Below, one piece after another: positions 55,247 to 64,000 of a stretch of DNA of 64,000 nt. Source of the DNA: Shinisaurus crocodilurus (Eukaryota > Chordata > Lepidosauria > Squamata > Shinisauridae); the NCBI GenBank assembly GCA_021292165.1, contig CM037877.1:215429350-215493349 (forward strand), given 5' to 3'. Position numbers and translations under genes: made by a program. How positions within the stretch are numbered: position 1 is the first letter of the stretch; the number at the start of each line of letters is the position of its first letter. The notes beneath the pieces are model-generated. The model saw nothing but the letters and a program-made list of their open reading frames with translations, ran no database searches and was not told the origin of the DNA.

Positions 55247-56060
55247 GGTGGCCATAACAGTTAACCGAAGGTGTCAGACAGCCCACTTGGGCATGGATAG
55301 CTCTCGCTCTCTATCCGTGTTGGAAATGAATGGGCCCTTCTCTGTGTCCTTCTCTGCACATTCTGAAAAGCTAAAGCTAGATATGTCCATCTGCAATACA
55401 CTTGAGAAATCCAGTACCACATTGATTTCGAGCAGGAGAGATAGCTGGGCTTCACTGTGGAAATGGCTTGCTCAGAATTAAAGAAGAATGGGATCTCCTG
55501 GTAGCAGAGACAGATGTATTAGGAATGCTTTGTATTCAGTTAGAAGCTCAAATGGAGAAAGACAGGAAGACAAAGAGCAGGCAGTGTCAAAGTGAGTATG
55601 TTAGTGACACCACAGACTCACTTTCAGTAGAACTGACAGTCAGGTATAAAAATTTTAAGAGCTTGACATAGTGCCAGCAATTTCTGGAAGATGGACCACA
55701 CAACATCCTCCCTTGTCAGTGGCAGGTCATTCCTTGAGCTGTAAAAGTGTGTATTTTGTCAGCTGTTTACAACAGCCTTGCTATTGTGAAGCTGGTTAAC
55801 GTGTTAATAGGAGACTGTGATGTACATATAAAAGAGCTAAAAGCTAGCTCAGATCCATTCACAATGCTGTCTTACTGTTAATCTGGGAAAGCTGCCATTA
55901 CAGCTGAGCTGGAATTTCTCAGAAGACATTTTTCTAAGGAAATTTCTGAGTATTTTTCTCTCTTTTCACTCCCTAGAAAAATAATGCCAGTTTGCAGAAT
56001 TTTCTCTGAATATTCTTAACTATGACTTTTAGCGGCAGCCACCATTTTCCGCCCACGATG
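55247..56060. other. No recognisable gene or repeat
   Basis: Nothing identified. Confidence 0.35.
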
Positions 56061-56068
56061 CCCTAGAA

Positions 56069-56987
56069 CAGTGATGGCGAACCTATGGCACGGGTGCCAC
56101 AGCTGGCACGCAGGGACCTCTCTGTGGGCACTCGAGCCATTGGTCACCAGATAGCGAAAAGACCGTCCCCTTCTGCAAAACACTAATGATCTTGTTCTTT
56201 CTCACAGTGTGGAACAGAATGATTTTATTCTAGAATTCCTCTTACAGAATTCTTTTCTACATTGTTATCACATTTAAAAGATTTTGAAGAATGATGCACA
56301 GAGCATGGCTTGGATGTAAAGCCCTAACAGTTGACCCGAGTGCTGCATGTGTTGCTCTCAAACTAATGGAGTATGAGCCAAGGTTTGACAAATTATCAGC
56401 ATGCATGCAATAGCAAAAATCACATTAATTGTGCAAAAGCATGTCCAATGCAAACTTTTACCTAATGCAGTGTTTGCAGTCCAAGACATAAAGTGTTTAA
56501 AATGTGTTAAGCACATTTAGTTTTCTTGTTTATCTTGCTCATCCTAGTACAGGTTGACTTTTACTTTTACTAATCCGACACCTGTAGAAGCAGGGAAAGG
56601 ACTCGGGGTAAAGCTTGCCCCATACAATTTCAGTCTGGCATATAATCATTACAAGTTGAGAATCCCTTATCCAAAAATACATATGCCTAATTATTTAAAA
56701 AGTTTGTATAAATTCCCTTCAGGCTATGTGTACAATGTAGTACTATAATAATTTTTTGAGTTGATTTTTTTCCCAACAAAAAACTGTTTGTATCATTGAA
56801 AGCTCTGTTATTGTGTTTTTCTTTAAAAACAAAAGATGTTAATTAGTTTGGACAACTGTATGAGTTGTTTTTCTAAAACTAAAACCTCGGTATTCAGGTT
56901 TAATTGCAGTGTTGGCACTTGAAAATAAATAAGTTGGTTTTGTGTTGCAGTTTGGGCACTCGGGCTCAAAAAGGTTCGCCATCACTG
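56069..56987 (+). mobile_element. Non-autonomous hAT (OposCharlie3-like ends), copy 2
   Basis: 919 bp, TIR CAGTGATGGCGAACCTATGG and (inward from right) CAGTGATGGCGAACCTTTTT, with a perfect TSD CCCTAGAA at 56061-56068 and 56988-56995. Differs from 43085-44007 by scattered substitutions and a few short indels only. The phrase 'ggagtatgagccaaggtttgacaa' might be transposase debris, but no frame is open. Confidence 0.9.
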
Positions 56988-57005
56988 CCCTAGAATGACG
57001 CTAGG

Positions 57006-57120
57006 TCTGGGCAGGGCTGGACCTACCATGAGGCACAGTGAGATGGCTGCCCCAGGCAGCTGTTTTTGGGTGTCATGAAATGGTAGCAAATTGTTGGTTA
57101 GTTAATTTATGATTATTATA
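57006..57120. repeat. hAT-like 'cagggctggacctaccatga' fragment
   Basis: CAGGGCTGGACCTACCATGAG, then 'ctgccccaggcagctg'. Left end only; compare 31317-31570. Confidence 0.5.
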
Positions 57121-57163
57121 TTTTAGGGGGGAAATAAAACGAAGTTGTGCTACTGACACTGCT

Positions 57164-57870
57164 AAAGTATTTATTTATTTGTTATATTTATACGCCGCCT
57201 TTTTTCCTGCAAGGAGCCAAAGGCGGCTTACATAAGCCTCCTCCTTCTCCTCTCCGTTTTATCCTCACAACAACGAGGGATGTATGAGAGCTTCGCGGGC
57301 ACGAGGTGAGGCCCGAACTGGGCCTGCTCGTGTCCGCGGGGTGCTCTCCTTCGCAAGTGCGGGCCTACCTTAAGCTCTCCTCTCCACGGAGAGCCGGCTG
57401 CGCCGGCCGTGCTGGTCCCGTCGCGTCACTTGCGGCACGGCAGAAGTGACGCGACGGGACCCTGCTCCGCCGCGCTGGACCCCCGCGCTCTGTTTTTTGT
57501 GGGGGAAACCAGGGCAACAGGGCTGTTTAAGCCCTGCTGCCCTGGTTCCCCCCGCCAAAAACAGAGCGCGGGGGTCCAGCGCAACGGACATGACGCGATG
57601 GGTGGCAGCGGCGGCAGCGGCAGGCAGGTACGGCAGCAGCGGCAGAGGCTCGAGCGGCGCAGAGAACGCTCTGCGCCACTCAGAAGAGCGGGATCGGGCC
57701 ATCACCGCGGAGGACCGAGCCACGGAGAACTTTGGGCTCAGGTAGGGCTCGAAGTACATCCCTGAAACAACACTGTGAGGTAGGTTAGGCTGAGAGTCAG
57801 TGACTGGCCCAAAGTCACCCAGTGAGTTTCATGGCCGAGCGGGGACTAGAACCTGAGTCCTAATGTAGAG
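57164..57870 (-). mobile_element. MIR/CORE-type SINE (reverse) split by a hAT MITE
   Basis: 57164-57274 is the antisense tail and central part; 57764-57870 is the rest (gtgaggtaggttaggctgag, agtgagtttcatgg), with the head eroded. The two parts join at 'caacaac'. Confidence 0.8.
57275..57763. mobile_element. GC-rich hAT MITE of the AGGGATGTA family
   Basis: Left GAGGGATGTATGAGAGC and, inward from the right, AGGGATGTACTTCGAGC. Flanks ACAACAAC and GAAACAAC agree at 6 of 8 bases and both belong to the SINE. Inside: 'cccgtcgcgtcacttgcg'/'gaagtgacgcgacggga', and the palindromic core at 57507-57547 nearly identical to that at 36441-36481, in turn framed by 'gctctgtttttt'/'aaaaacagagc'. Confidence 0.8.
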
Positions 57871-57903
57871 CCCCACCCATAAGAAACTGCTGGAGAATTC
57901 AAA

Positions 57904-57935
57904 GATTTCATAGATCATAGAGTTGGAAGGAGCCT
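57904..57935 (-). repeat. CR1-tail-like scrap
   Basis: 'ttcatagatcatagagttgg' matches the antisense CR1 terminus as in 63790; too short to assign further. Confidence 0.45.
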
Positions 57936-58019
57936 CAGCCTACAGCCTACAGAATTTTGAGAGGCTGTTTAGGCACATCTATAGCTGTGGCCTGTGATCA
58001 TTGTGTTCATGCTGAAAAT

Positions 58020-58360
58020 GGGCAAGTAAAAACAAACAAGCACCCACACCTGTTCAAAGGAAAAGAACTTTGGGTAGCATAGTTTTTTTTAAAAAAAAAT
58101 CTATACAGGAACTCATACATTTTTGCACACATCTTTCCTAACATAAACATTTTTTGTGCACAGTTTAGATGCATTTTTGGCCAACTACAATTGCTGAACA
58201 ATTTCTCAAATATACACGTTTTGTGCTCACTTTCTCCTAATATGAGCTGCATTGGAAAACTCACAAAAGGCTTGCTGAAAGGCTTGGGAGATGTGAATTG
58301 AGTAAATCCATTAAAAAAAAAAACTTGATGAAGCAAATTTCTCATCTATATCTAGTATGA
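58020..58360. mobile_element. hAT-like repeat related to 26270-26572
   Basis: Shares 'gggagatgtgaattgagtaa' and '(g)aagcaaatttctca' with the earlier copy, and runs of 'tttttgtgcaca'. Confidence 0.45.
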
Positions 58361-58533
58361 ATTGGAGTTTCACTTATTTGCAGTTGAACAGCTTTTCCCC
58401 AAACATAGTCCCTACTTCATGAGCTATGCATGCTATTATAATATAATGGGAAATTGGTAATTAGGGCTTTATGATCAACATGTTACCCACTCTAGCCCAT
58501 TCAGATGTAGTAGGCTATACATAAAAACAAAGA

Positions 58534-58534
58534 A

Positions 58535-58573
<39 letters not shown>

Positions 58574-58574
58574 C
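58534..58574. repeat. (CA)n(TA)n microsatellite
   Basis: About 13 CA units then seven TA units. Confidence 0.95.
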
Positions 58575-58739
58575 CTCCTCTCCTAAATTGTTGTGACTCG
58601 AGAAGGGGATGTAAAAGGGGCACTTTACAAGGTGTAGTGGAATGTTTAATGGGAGAAATATGTAGACATTTCCGATTGTGCTCTTGAGCTTATGAAGCTT
58701 GTGGTTCCAATCAATCAACTTGCACAGCTTGGCTTGCAA

Positions 58740-59460
58740 TCCTCAAAGTCTCCAGTGTAGACTTCAGCTGAAAAACACTATTTTGCACAATAATACCTAC
58801 AAGGACTGAATGAACATTGCATTCCTTCAGGCAAACAGCAGGCAATAAGAGATCTGAAATGTCACTCATTTGGTTTGATTTTTAAAAGCCTGGGGAAATC
58901 AAGGAGAACTGCTTGTTGCATCTGAAAATGAGATGGCTTACATCTTACGAACTGTATGCAATTAATCCCTACCATAATGGCACTGACTTCATCAGATGAA
59001 CTTGGCACACTTTGTTTTGTATAACTGAACAGGTGTATGGGATCAATACTGTCCTTTCTGCAAACCGCAGTAGCCCCACGGGAACAATTACAAGCTCTGT
59101 AGAGATAAAGGTGACTGAGACACCACCATTATTTGGAGATCATGAAAACAATAGTGCTTAATGGCTCCATTCGATTGTGTCAATATATCCTTAGGGAGTC
59201 TTGATCTGAAGATGATTGACACTTTACACTGCATTCATTGCATTCAGAATAGTCATGGACATCTGTACAACTAATGCATTGGTGTGGACTACTAAATTTG
59301 AGATGTAGCATTTCAACAAAATTAGTGCTCATTTCACTGCCAACTAAAGCAATGCACAGTGAATCACATAAACATTTCAGTGAATTCAGATGAGTGTCCT
59401 TGTATCCTGGCTGTTTTCCAGCTTGGATGACTTTCATAATGTTTACCTAATTCCTCTCTG
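58740..59460. other. Repeat-free block, candidate conserved non-coding element
   Basis: About 700 bp without repeats or an ORF of interest. One of the longest such blocks here. Texture-based only. Confidence 0.35.
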
Positions 59461-60174
59461 AACTTTCAACTCACAGCCTTCTTCCTATTTATTTTCTTCA
59501 TACAAACTAATATGCAATTTTGCCTTTCACTGCTATATATACGTTTGTATTCTGTACCAAGGGTGAGAGTTGACTGCCTTTTAATGGAGGCAACCAGGAG
59601 GATCTCTAGATGCATTTGCAATGTTTGCAAAGTATTTTAATACTTAAATAAGCATATAAAGTTAAAGTAACATGATGCAAATTTCACAATGTAGCCTGGA
59701 CAATAAATGTTTGTATTTAGTTTATAGATTTGAAAAAGTATTGCTTTGTTACTGCTACAAGTACTTTTAAGAATAAATGCTTGTTGATCTTCTTAACAAA
59801 TTAACTTTTCATTGTGGGTGTGAATGTGAAAAAGAGTTCTATTCATTCTAACACCCTAAATAATCCAGTTTTCTTCCCTGGTTCAGCATCCATGGCAAAG
59901 TCACTACTACTGTATATACAAATTCAAATTCATATACGAATATGAATCCTGTGCAGCCAATAGTATCACTAGCACCTGTGTGTTGTGTGTCTAAGGCTGT
60001 AAGTCAGAGGTCCAGAACCATACATAAGGTGAACAGTATCACAGTGGCAAGCTCTTCCAACACAACCTACATGCATTGATTAGAACATTTGCATAGAGCT
60101 CCTGCATATTCAGTTATACATATAGAGGGCACTCTCTGCATAATCTGGAACCCTGCTTTTCAAGAATTTCCAGT
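59461..60174. other. No recognisable gene or repeat
   Basis: Nothing identified. Confidence 0.35.
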
Positions 60175-60210
60175 CTGAGAGAGCGAGAGCGAGCGAGAGA
60201 GAGAGAGAGC
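60175..60210. repeat. (GA)n-rich repeat
   Basis: GAGAGAGCGAGAGCGAGCGA then GA units. Confidence 0.85.
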
Positions 60211-60239
60211 TCATTGTTTACAGCTGTTTATGGTAGTAA

Positions 60240-61435
60240 CTGCTCATAACTACCAACCACCCAATCAAGGAGAAGACGAGGATGAAACTTTTGAAAAGTA
60301 AATTGCCTTTGTTTCAAGGAGGCATGATGTAGTAGTGATGGGGGACTTCAATTTCCCCGATATCTGTTGGGAGACAAATTCTACCAAACATGGCCCCTCC
60401 AAGAAATTCCTGACTTGTGTTGCCGATAACCTCCTCCTACAGAAAGTGTGGAGGATGGAACTAGAGGATCAGCTATCCTTGACCTCATTCTAACCAACAG
60501 AGACGACTTAGTGGATAAAGTGGCAGTTCTGGGAACTCTGGGGGAAAGTGACCATGTTATACTTGAGCTCTTGATTCTAAAGGAAGCAAAAGCTGAGTGT
60601 AGCCAAATGCGTACCCTGGATTTTAGGAAAGCCAATTTTAATAAACAGAACAATGATAAGTAAGGTCCCATGGCAAGTGACTCTAATGAGAAAAGGAGCC
60701 CAAGATTGGTGGCAATTTTTAAAAAAGGAAATTCTAGAGGCACAATTGCAGACAATTCCCACATGGAAAAAAGGCAGAGGGCAAAAGAAGAAGCCAATGT
60801 GGCTTCATAAAAAACTCAGACATGACCTGAAAACAAAAAAAAGGACACATATAGGATGTGGAAGGAAGGCCAGGCTACAGGCAGGTAGCACAGAACTGCA
60901 GGAATAGTGTCAAGAAGGCTAAAGCTGAGAATGAGCTGAGGCTAGCGAGGGATGCTAAAACAACAAAAAAGCTTTCTTCAGATACATGCATAGTAAAAGA
61001 CAGAGGAAAGAAATGGTGGTTCAACTATGCAACGAAGATGGGAAATGGATAACAGAAGACAAAGAAAAGGCAGAAGTGTTCAATTCCTACTTCGGCTCGG
61101 TCTTCTCCAAAAAGAGAGTTTATGTCCCCCCTGGCAAACCTGAAGTGCAGACTGAAGGGGCAGGATTGCAGCTTGAGATTGATAGGCCAAATGGTCAAGG
61201 AACACCTGATTACTTTGAACGAGTTTAAATTTCCAGGGCCTGACGAACTGCATCCTAGAGTAATACAGGAACTGGCAGAAGAACTCTCAGAACCACTGTC
61301 TATTATCGTTGAGAAATCGTGGAGGACAGGTGAAGTGCCACTGTGCCAGATGACTGGAGGTGGGCTAATGTTGTTTCTATCTTCAAAAAGGGCAAGAAGG
61401 AGGAACCTGGCAATTTTTGGATTTTCCATGATAGT
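60240..61435 (+). pseudogene. CR1 LINE ORF2 fragment (endonuclease half and start of RT)
   Basis: Sense order: [15 protein letters not shown] (endonuclease core, 60331-60372); [15 protein letters not shown] and LGESDHVILELL (the DLILTN and SDH endonuclease blocks); a W/K-rich linker; EKAEVFNSYFGSVFSKK; FPGPDELHPRVIQELAEEL with EKSWRTGEVP (RT entry, equivalent to GPDGIxP); then FKKGKKEEPGN-like debris. These blocks in this order are diagnostic of CR1. At least five frame changes and both ends missing: an old, dead copy. Confidence 0.9.
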
Positions 61436-61687
61436 CAATGGGAAGCATGAAGCATCAGATTTTCAACTTGGCTCAGGTTCAGTACTGAGTCAAAGCTGAC
61501 TAATGCTGAATTAGTCTGAGCAGGTGGCCCATTTTCCAAAGTGCCAAGTCAGGGTCTGAGGTAAAGTGGGGGCAGAGGGGGTCTGTGCACATACCGAATA
61601 TGTACCCTGAACAATGGGCTGTCTTGTCTTTCGGCGGCTTCATAAGAAACTATTGCTGCTCATAGAACAAGCACACACAGGAAAGCA
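61436..61687. other. No recognisable feature
   Basis: Short gap between the CR1 fragment and the SINE. Confidence 0.3.
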
Positions 61688-61885
61688 AAAGATGCATGTC
61701 CTGTGGCTCACGCTGGCTCAGCTTGTCTGAGTGTGGAAAGCTAAGCACACTCTTATTACCAGCCCTGGTTATTACTTGGATGAGAGACCCCTCCTCTAGT
61801 TTCCTGCATTGAGCAGGGGGTTGGACTCGATAGCCTTGTAGGCTCCTTCCAACTCTATCAGATCTATTAAATCTATGTCCATCAA
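61688..61885 (+). mobile_element. 5S-rRNA-derived SINE with CR1-type tail
   Basis: 'gcttgtctgagtgtggaaag' and 'ctaagca', then 'ctggttattacttggatgag' and 'agacc' (5S-like), a short linker, and 'gggttggactcgatagcctt' with 'ccaactctatcagatctatt' (CR1-like tail). Confidence 0.82.
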
Positions 61886-62736
61886 AGTATGACTAATATT
61901 GTTGGCTCTTTTGCTTATGAAAAGGAACTGATGCACAGGATACCCACAGCCAGTGAACAGCCTGGCCAAGGCAATTTCTTCCCCTTCCATCTTTCTGATT
62001 TGAGCTCTCCCAGGATTGAAGGACAGGTTGGGCCTGGAAAAGGTTTTTGGCCTAATGGCCATGCCACAGATTCTGCCAGTGGAACAACAGCTGAGCTCTG
62101 ATAATTGCAGTGAAATCACAAAATGGAATTGCCACATGGCTATGCACCAGTTGGGCTACAGCAGGCTTTTCACTTTATTCACCAGTTAATTTCCCCAGAT
62201 ATCCACATACTCAATGATTCAGAATAATTGGTTATATATACAGGAGGGGCTATACAGATACCAATGGAGGAACTAGGCACACAAAATCACCTGAACTTGA
62301 TGGCCCATGAAGTTCCTTCAAACTCCTTGTATGTATGATTCCAAAAAGTACTGAGCTTATACTATAAACCACTCTTGGGCTACAAGATGGATTGATGCTT
62401 CTTGAACTGATGTATATATTATCCAGCTTTTTGAATAAGTTGCTTCTTCCCCATACCCAGTAATAATTCTGTCATTTCAATCTTCTGAGGTTCTGTGGCC
62501 TCAACTCCAAGAGTAAGATATTTTTTATGTGTGAAGAAGAACACAAAACCATCCTGATTACAAAGGAGATCTGGGCCCTTTGTGCTACGTATTACTACCA
62601 GCAGCTAGATAGCCCTTTTTATACTCTTATAATAACTGAAACACTTGAACAGTCATCAGCCAACAATGGAGCTGATCTTCAAGCAATTGTGCTTTGTGCC
62701 ACTGTATCCCTTCTGGGGAAAGCATTTTCCCTTAAA
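61886..62736. other. No recognisable gene or repeat
   Basis: Nothing identified. Confidence 0.35.
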
Positions 62737-62769
62737 AAAAAAAAGAAAGAAAGAAAGAAAAGAAAAAAA
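62737..62769. repeat. A-rich (AAAG)n repeat
   Basis: Poly-A followed by AAAG units, not attached to a recognised SINE. Confidence 0.8.
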
Positions 62770-63249
62770 CAAGTACATATAATAATCACAAATTTCTCTG
62801 CAGTTTATTTCCAGCCTGAAGACATTTTCACACTTCAGAAGTGGAGATTTAGTGAGCAGGGAAATTAAAGAGTGAAATTGGTTGGCATCTTCCTCCCTGG
62901 ATGAGCGTACTTGCAGACTGGTTTTGAATCTTGCTTCTGCAAGGGGATATCAGGGCACTTCAGCTTTGTCTGTAAACAAGCTTTCTAAAATGAAACCAAT
63001 GCTTATGACTTCTGCTCTGTTTTGGTCATTACAGCTATTACCTTTAAAAGGCAACACTGCCATCCCTGGAAGGAGGCGAACGAGCAGTGGTTCCAATGCA
63101 GATTCAACCTGGTCTTGTAAATATACAGCAGCAAAGGAAGACCTGCCTCATGGATGGTGGTGGTGATGAGATGACGGTGTGTGTGTGCTATTTCTAATGT
63201 GTCCATTCCCCTTTCACTTTCTTCCATAGTCCCCCATTCACATACATAC
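62770..63249. other. No recognisable gene or repeat
   Basis: Nothing identified. Confidence 0.35.
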
Positions 63250-63420
63250 ACTTATTTATTTATTTATTTATTGCATTATTAAATCTTTCTTCTATCATGG
63301 ATCTCAAAGTGGTGTACATGGGTTCCCAAGCAGTCTTCTGCCCAGGAACTGACTATTCCCAAACCTGCTTAGCTTCAGCAAAGTTGCTGCATGAGACACC
63401 AAGCTTTTCTACGTGAGGCT
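63250..63420 (-). mobile_element. 5S-rRNA-derived SINE with L2-type (AAAT)n tail
   Basis: On the minus strand: 'tgctgaagctaagcaggttt', then 'agtcagttcctgggcagaag' and 'actgcttgggaaccc' (diverged 5S box C side). Then 'caccactttgagatccatga' and an (AAAT)n tail. The head corresponds to 17345-17560 but the tail is of L2 type, not CR1. Confidence 0.75.
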
Positions 63421-63789
63421 GTTAATCGCTGTATCTACTTTTGCTGTTGTTGCAGAATTGAAGTCTGAGCTCTACACAAAGAGCTTTTCCTTTCCTGCTT
63501 TTCCACCACTACCTCAAGGTAGAACTGTGTATAGGGGAATATCACAATTTCACAAATAGGAAAATACCTTTTATTTCACTTTTAGAAATAACATCCCATT
63601 TTCCCTGCTCTAAAAACCCTGGGAAAGTGCTCTTAAAAACGGAAGGAAAACTGGAGGATAACAGCATCATCTAAAGAACCTGTAAACAACTGTGAGTAAG
63701 GAAGCATGAGTGCACAATAAATGCCTCATGGAGGAAAACTCATAGCCTTGGTGCACTTATACATGAAGGATAGTCATATGATTGCCAAT
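63421..63789. other. No recognisable gene or repeat
   Basis: Nothing identified. Confidence 0.3.
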
Positions 63790-64000
63790 ACCATAGAATC
63801 ATTGAGTTGGAGGAAGCTTCATAGGCAATCTAGTCCAACTAGATTCCTCCTTGAGGAAATCAAGAGGTAAAGCATCCCTTACAGGTGGCTGTCCAGACTC
63901 TGCTTGAAGACCTCCTGTGACTGTGAGGGAAAGCCCACCACCTTTTATCTCCAAGGCAAATTCCATGTTGGAGATCATTAGGAAAGGAACTAAAAGAAAG
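63790..64000 (-). mobile_element. CR1 LINE 3' end, runs off the window
   Basis: Antisense: 'ccatagaatcattgagttgg' is the complement of the CR1 terminus. It is followed by 'gtggctgtccagactctgct', 'tgaagacctcctgtgac' and 'gaaagcccaccacct', the conserved order of the CR1 3' region. The window ends within it. Confidence 0.8.

Noticed and set aside
56554..56748. 64-codon ORF in the second hAT copy as transposase
   Set aside because: Not open in the near-identical first copy and no RNase H-like or hATC motif.

Overview
The window looks like non-coding DNA from a vertebrate, most probably a squamate reptile (lizard or snake). I could not recognise a host protein-coding exon. The assignment rests on the repeat mix: tRNA-derived SINEs with a MIR/CORE-type centre, 5S-rRNA-derived SINEs, a tRNA-Ala SINE, CR1, L2 and L1 LINE remains, a nearly complete two-ORF LINE, and many small hAT-type elements with 8-bp target-site duplications (TSDs). 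This combination is known from squamates, but no gene in the window fixes the species.

Layout. 0-5 kb: a decayed, 5'-truncated L1 broken by two SINEs and two GC-rich MITEs. 5-8.9 kb: mostly unrecognised sequence. 8.9-15.8 kb: a non-autonomous hAT element, then a full-length LINE on the minus strand (9931-15801) with perfect 18-bp TSDs, an open ORF1 and a broken ORF2. 15.8-19 kb: a solo-LTR candidate, a 5S SINE, a LINE C-terminal fragment, and an SGNH-hydrolase-like remnant attributed to a Ngaro/DIRS-type retroelement. 20-26 kb: MITEs, a 1.4-kb hAT element, a LINE 3' end facing a tRNA-Ala SINE, and a second copy of the putative Ngaro terminal region. 26-36 kb: L2 remains, microsatellites and long unrecognised stretches. 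36-38.5 kb: a very GC-rich hAT element, a Tigger-like MITE and palindromic MITEs. 43-57 kb: two nearly identical 0.92-kb hAT elements 13 kb apart, nested MITEs, and a hAT element packed with GAGTC motifs. 57-64 kb: a SINE split by a MITE, a CR1 ORF2 fragment, two more 5S SINEs and a CR1 3' end.

Several long stretches carry no visible repeat and have the AT-rich, even texture of conserved non-coding DNA (about 19.48-19.93, 44.24-44.89, 52.03-52.70 and 58.74-59.46 kb). Together with the absence of exons this is compatible with a gene desert or a large intron, but that is inference.

Nesting gives a relative history: L1 is older than the SINEs and the MITE inside it; the SINE at 57.2 kb is older than the MITE that splits it. 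The full-length LINE is among the younger insertions, since its TSDs are still perfect. The best candidates for something not yet described are in that LINE (a PCNA-binding-like motif in ORF1 and an unusual ORF1/ORF2 junction), in a GC-rich palindromic core shared by MITEs with different termini, and in 5S-derived SINEs carrying two different LINE-type tails.
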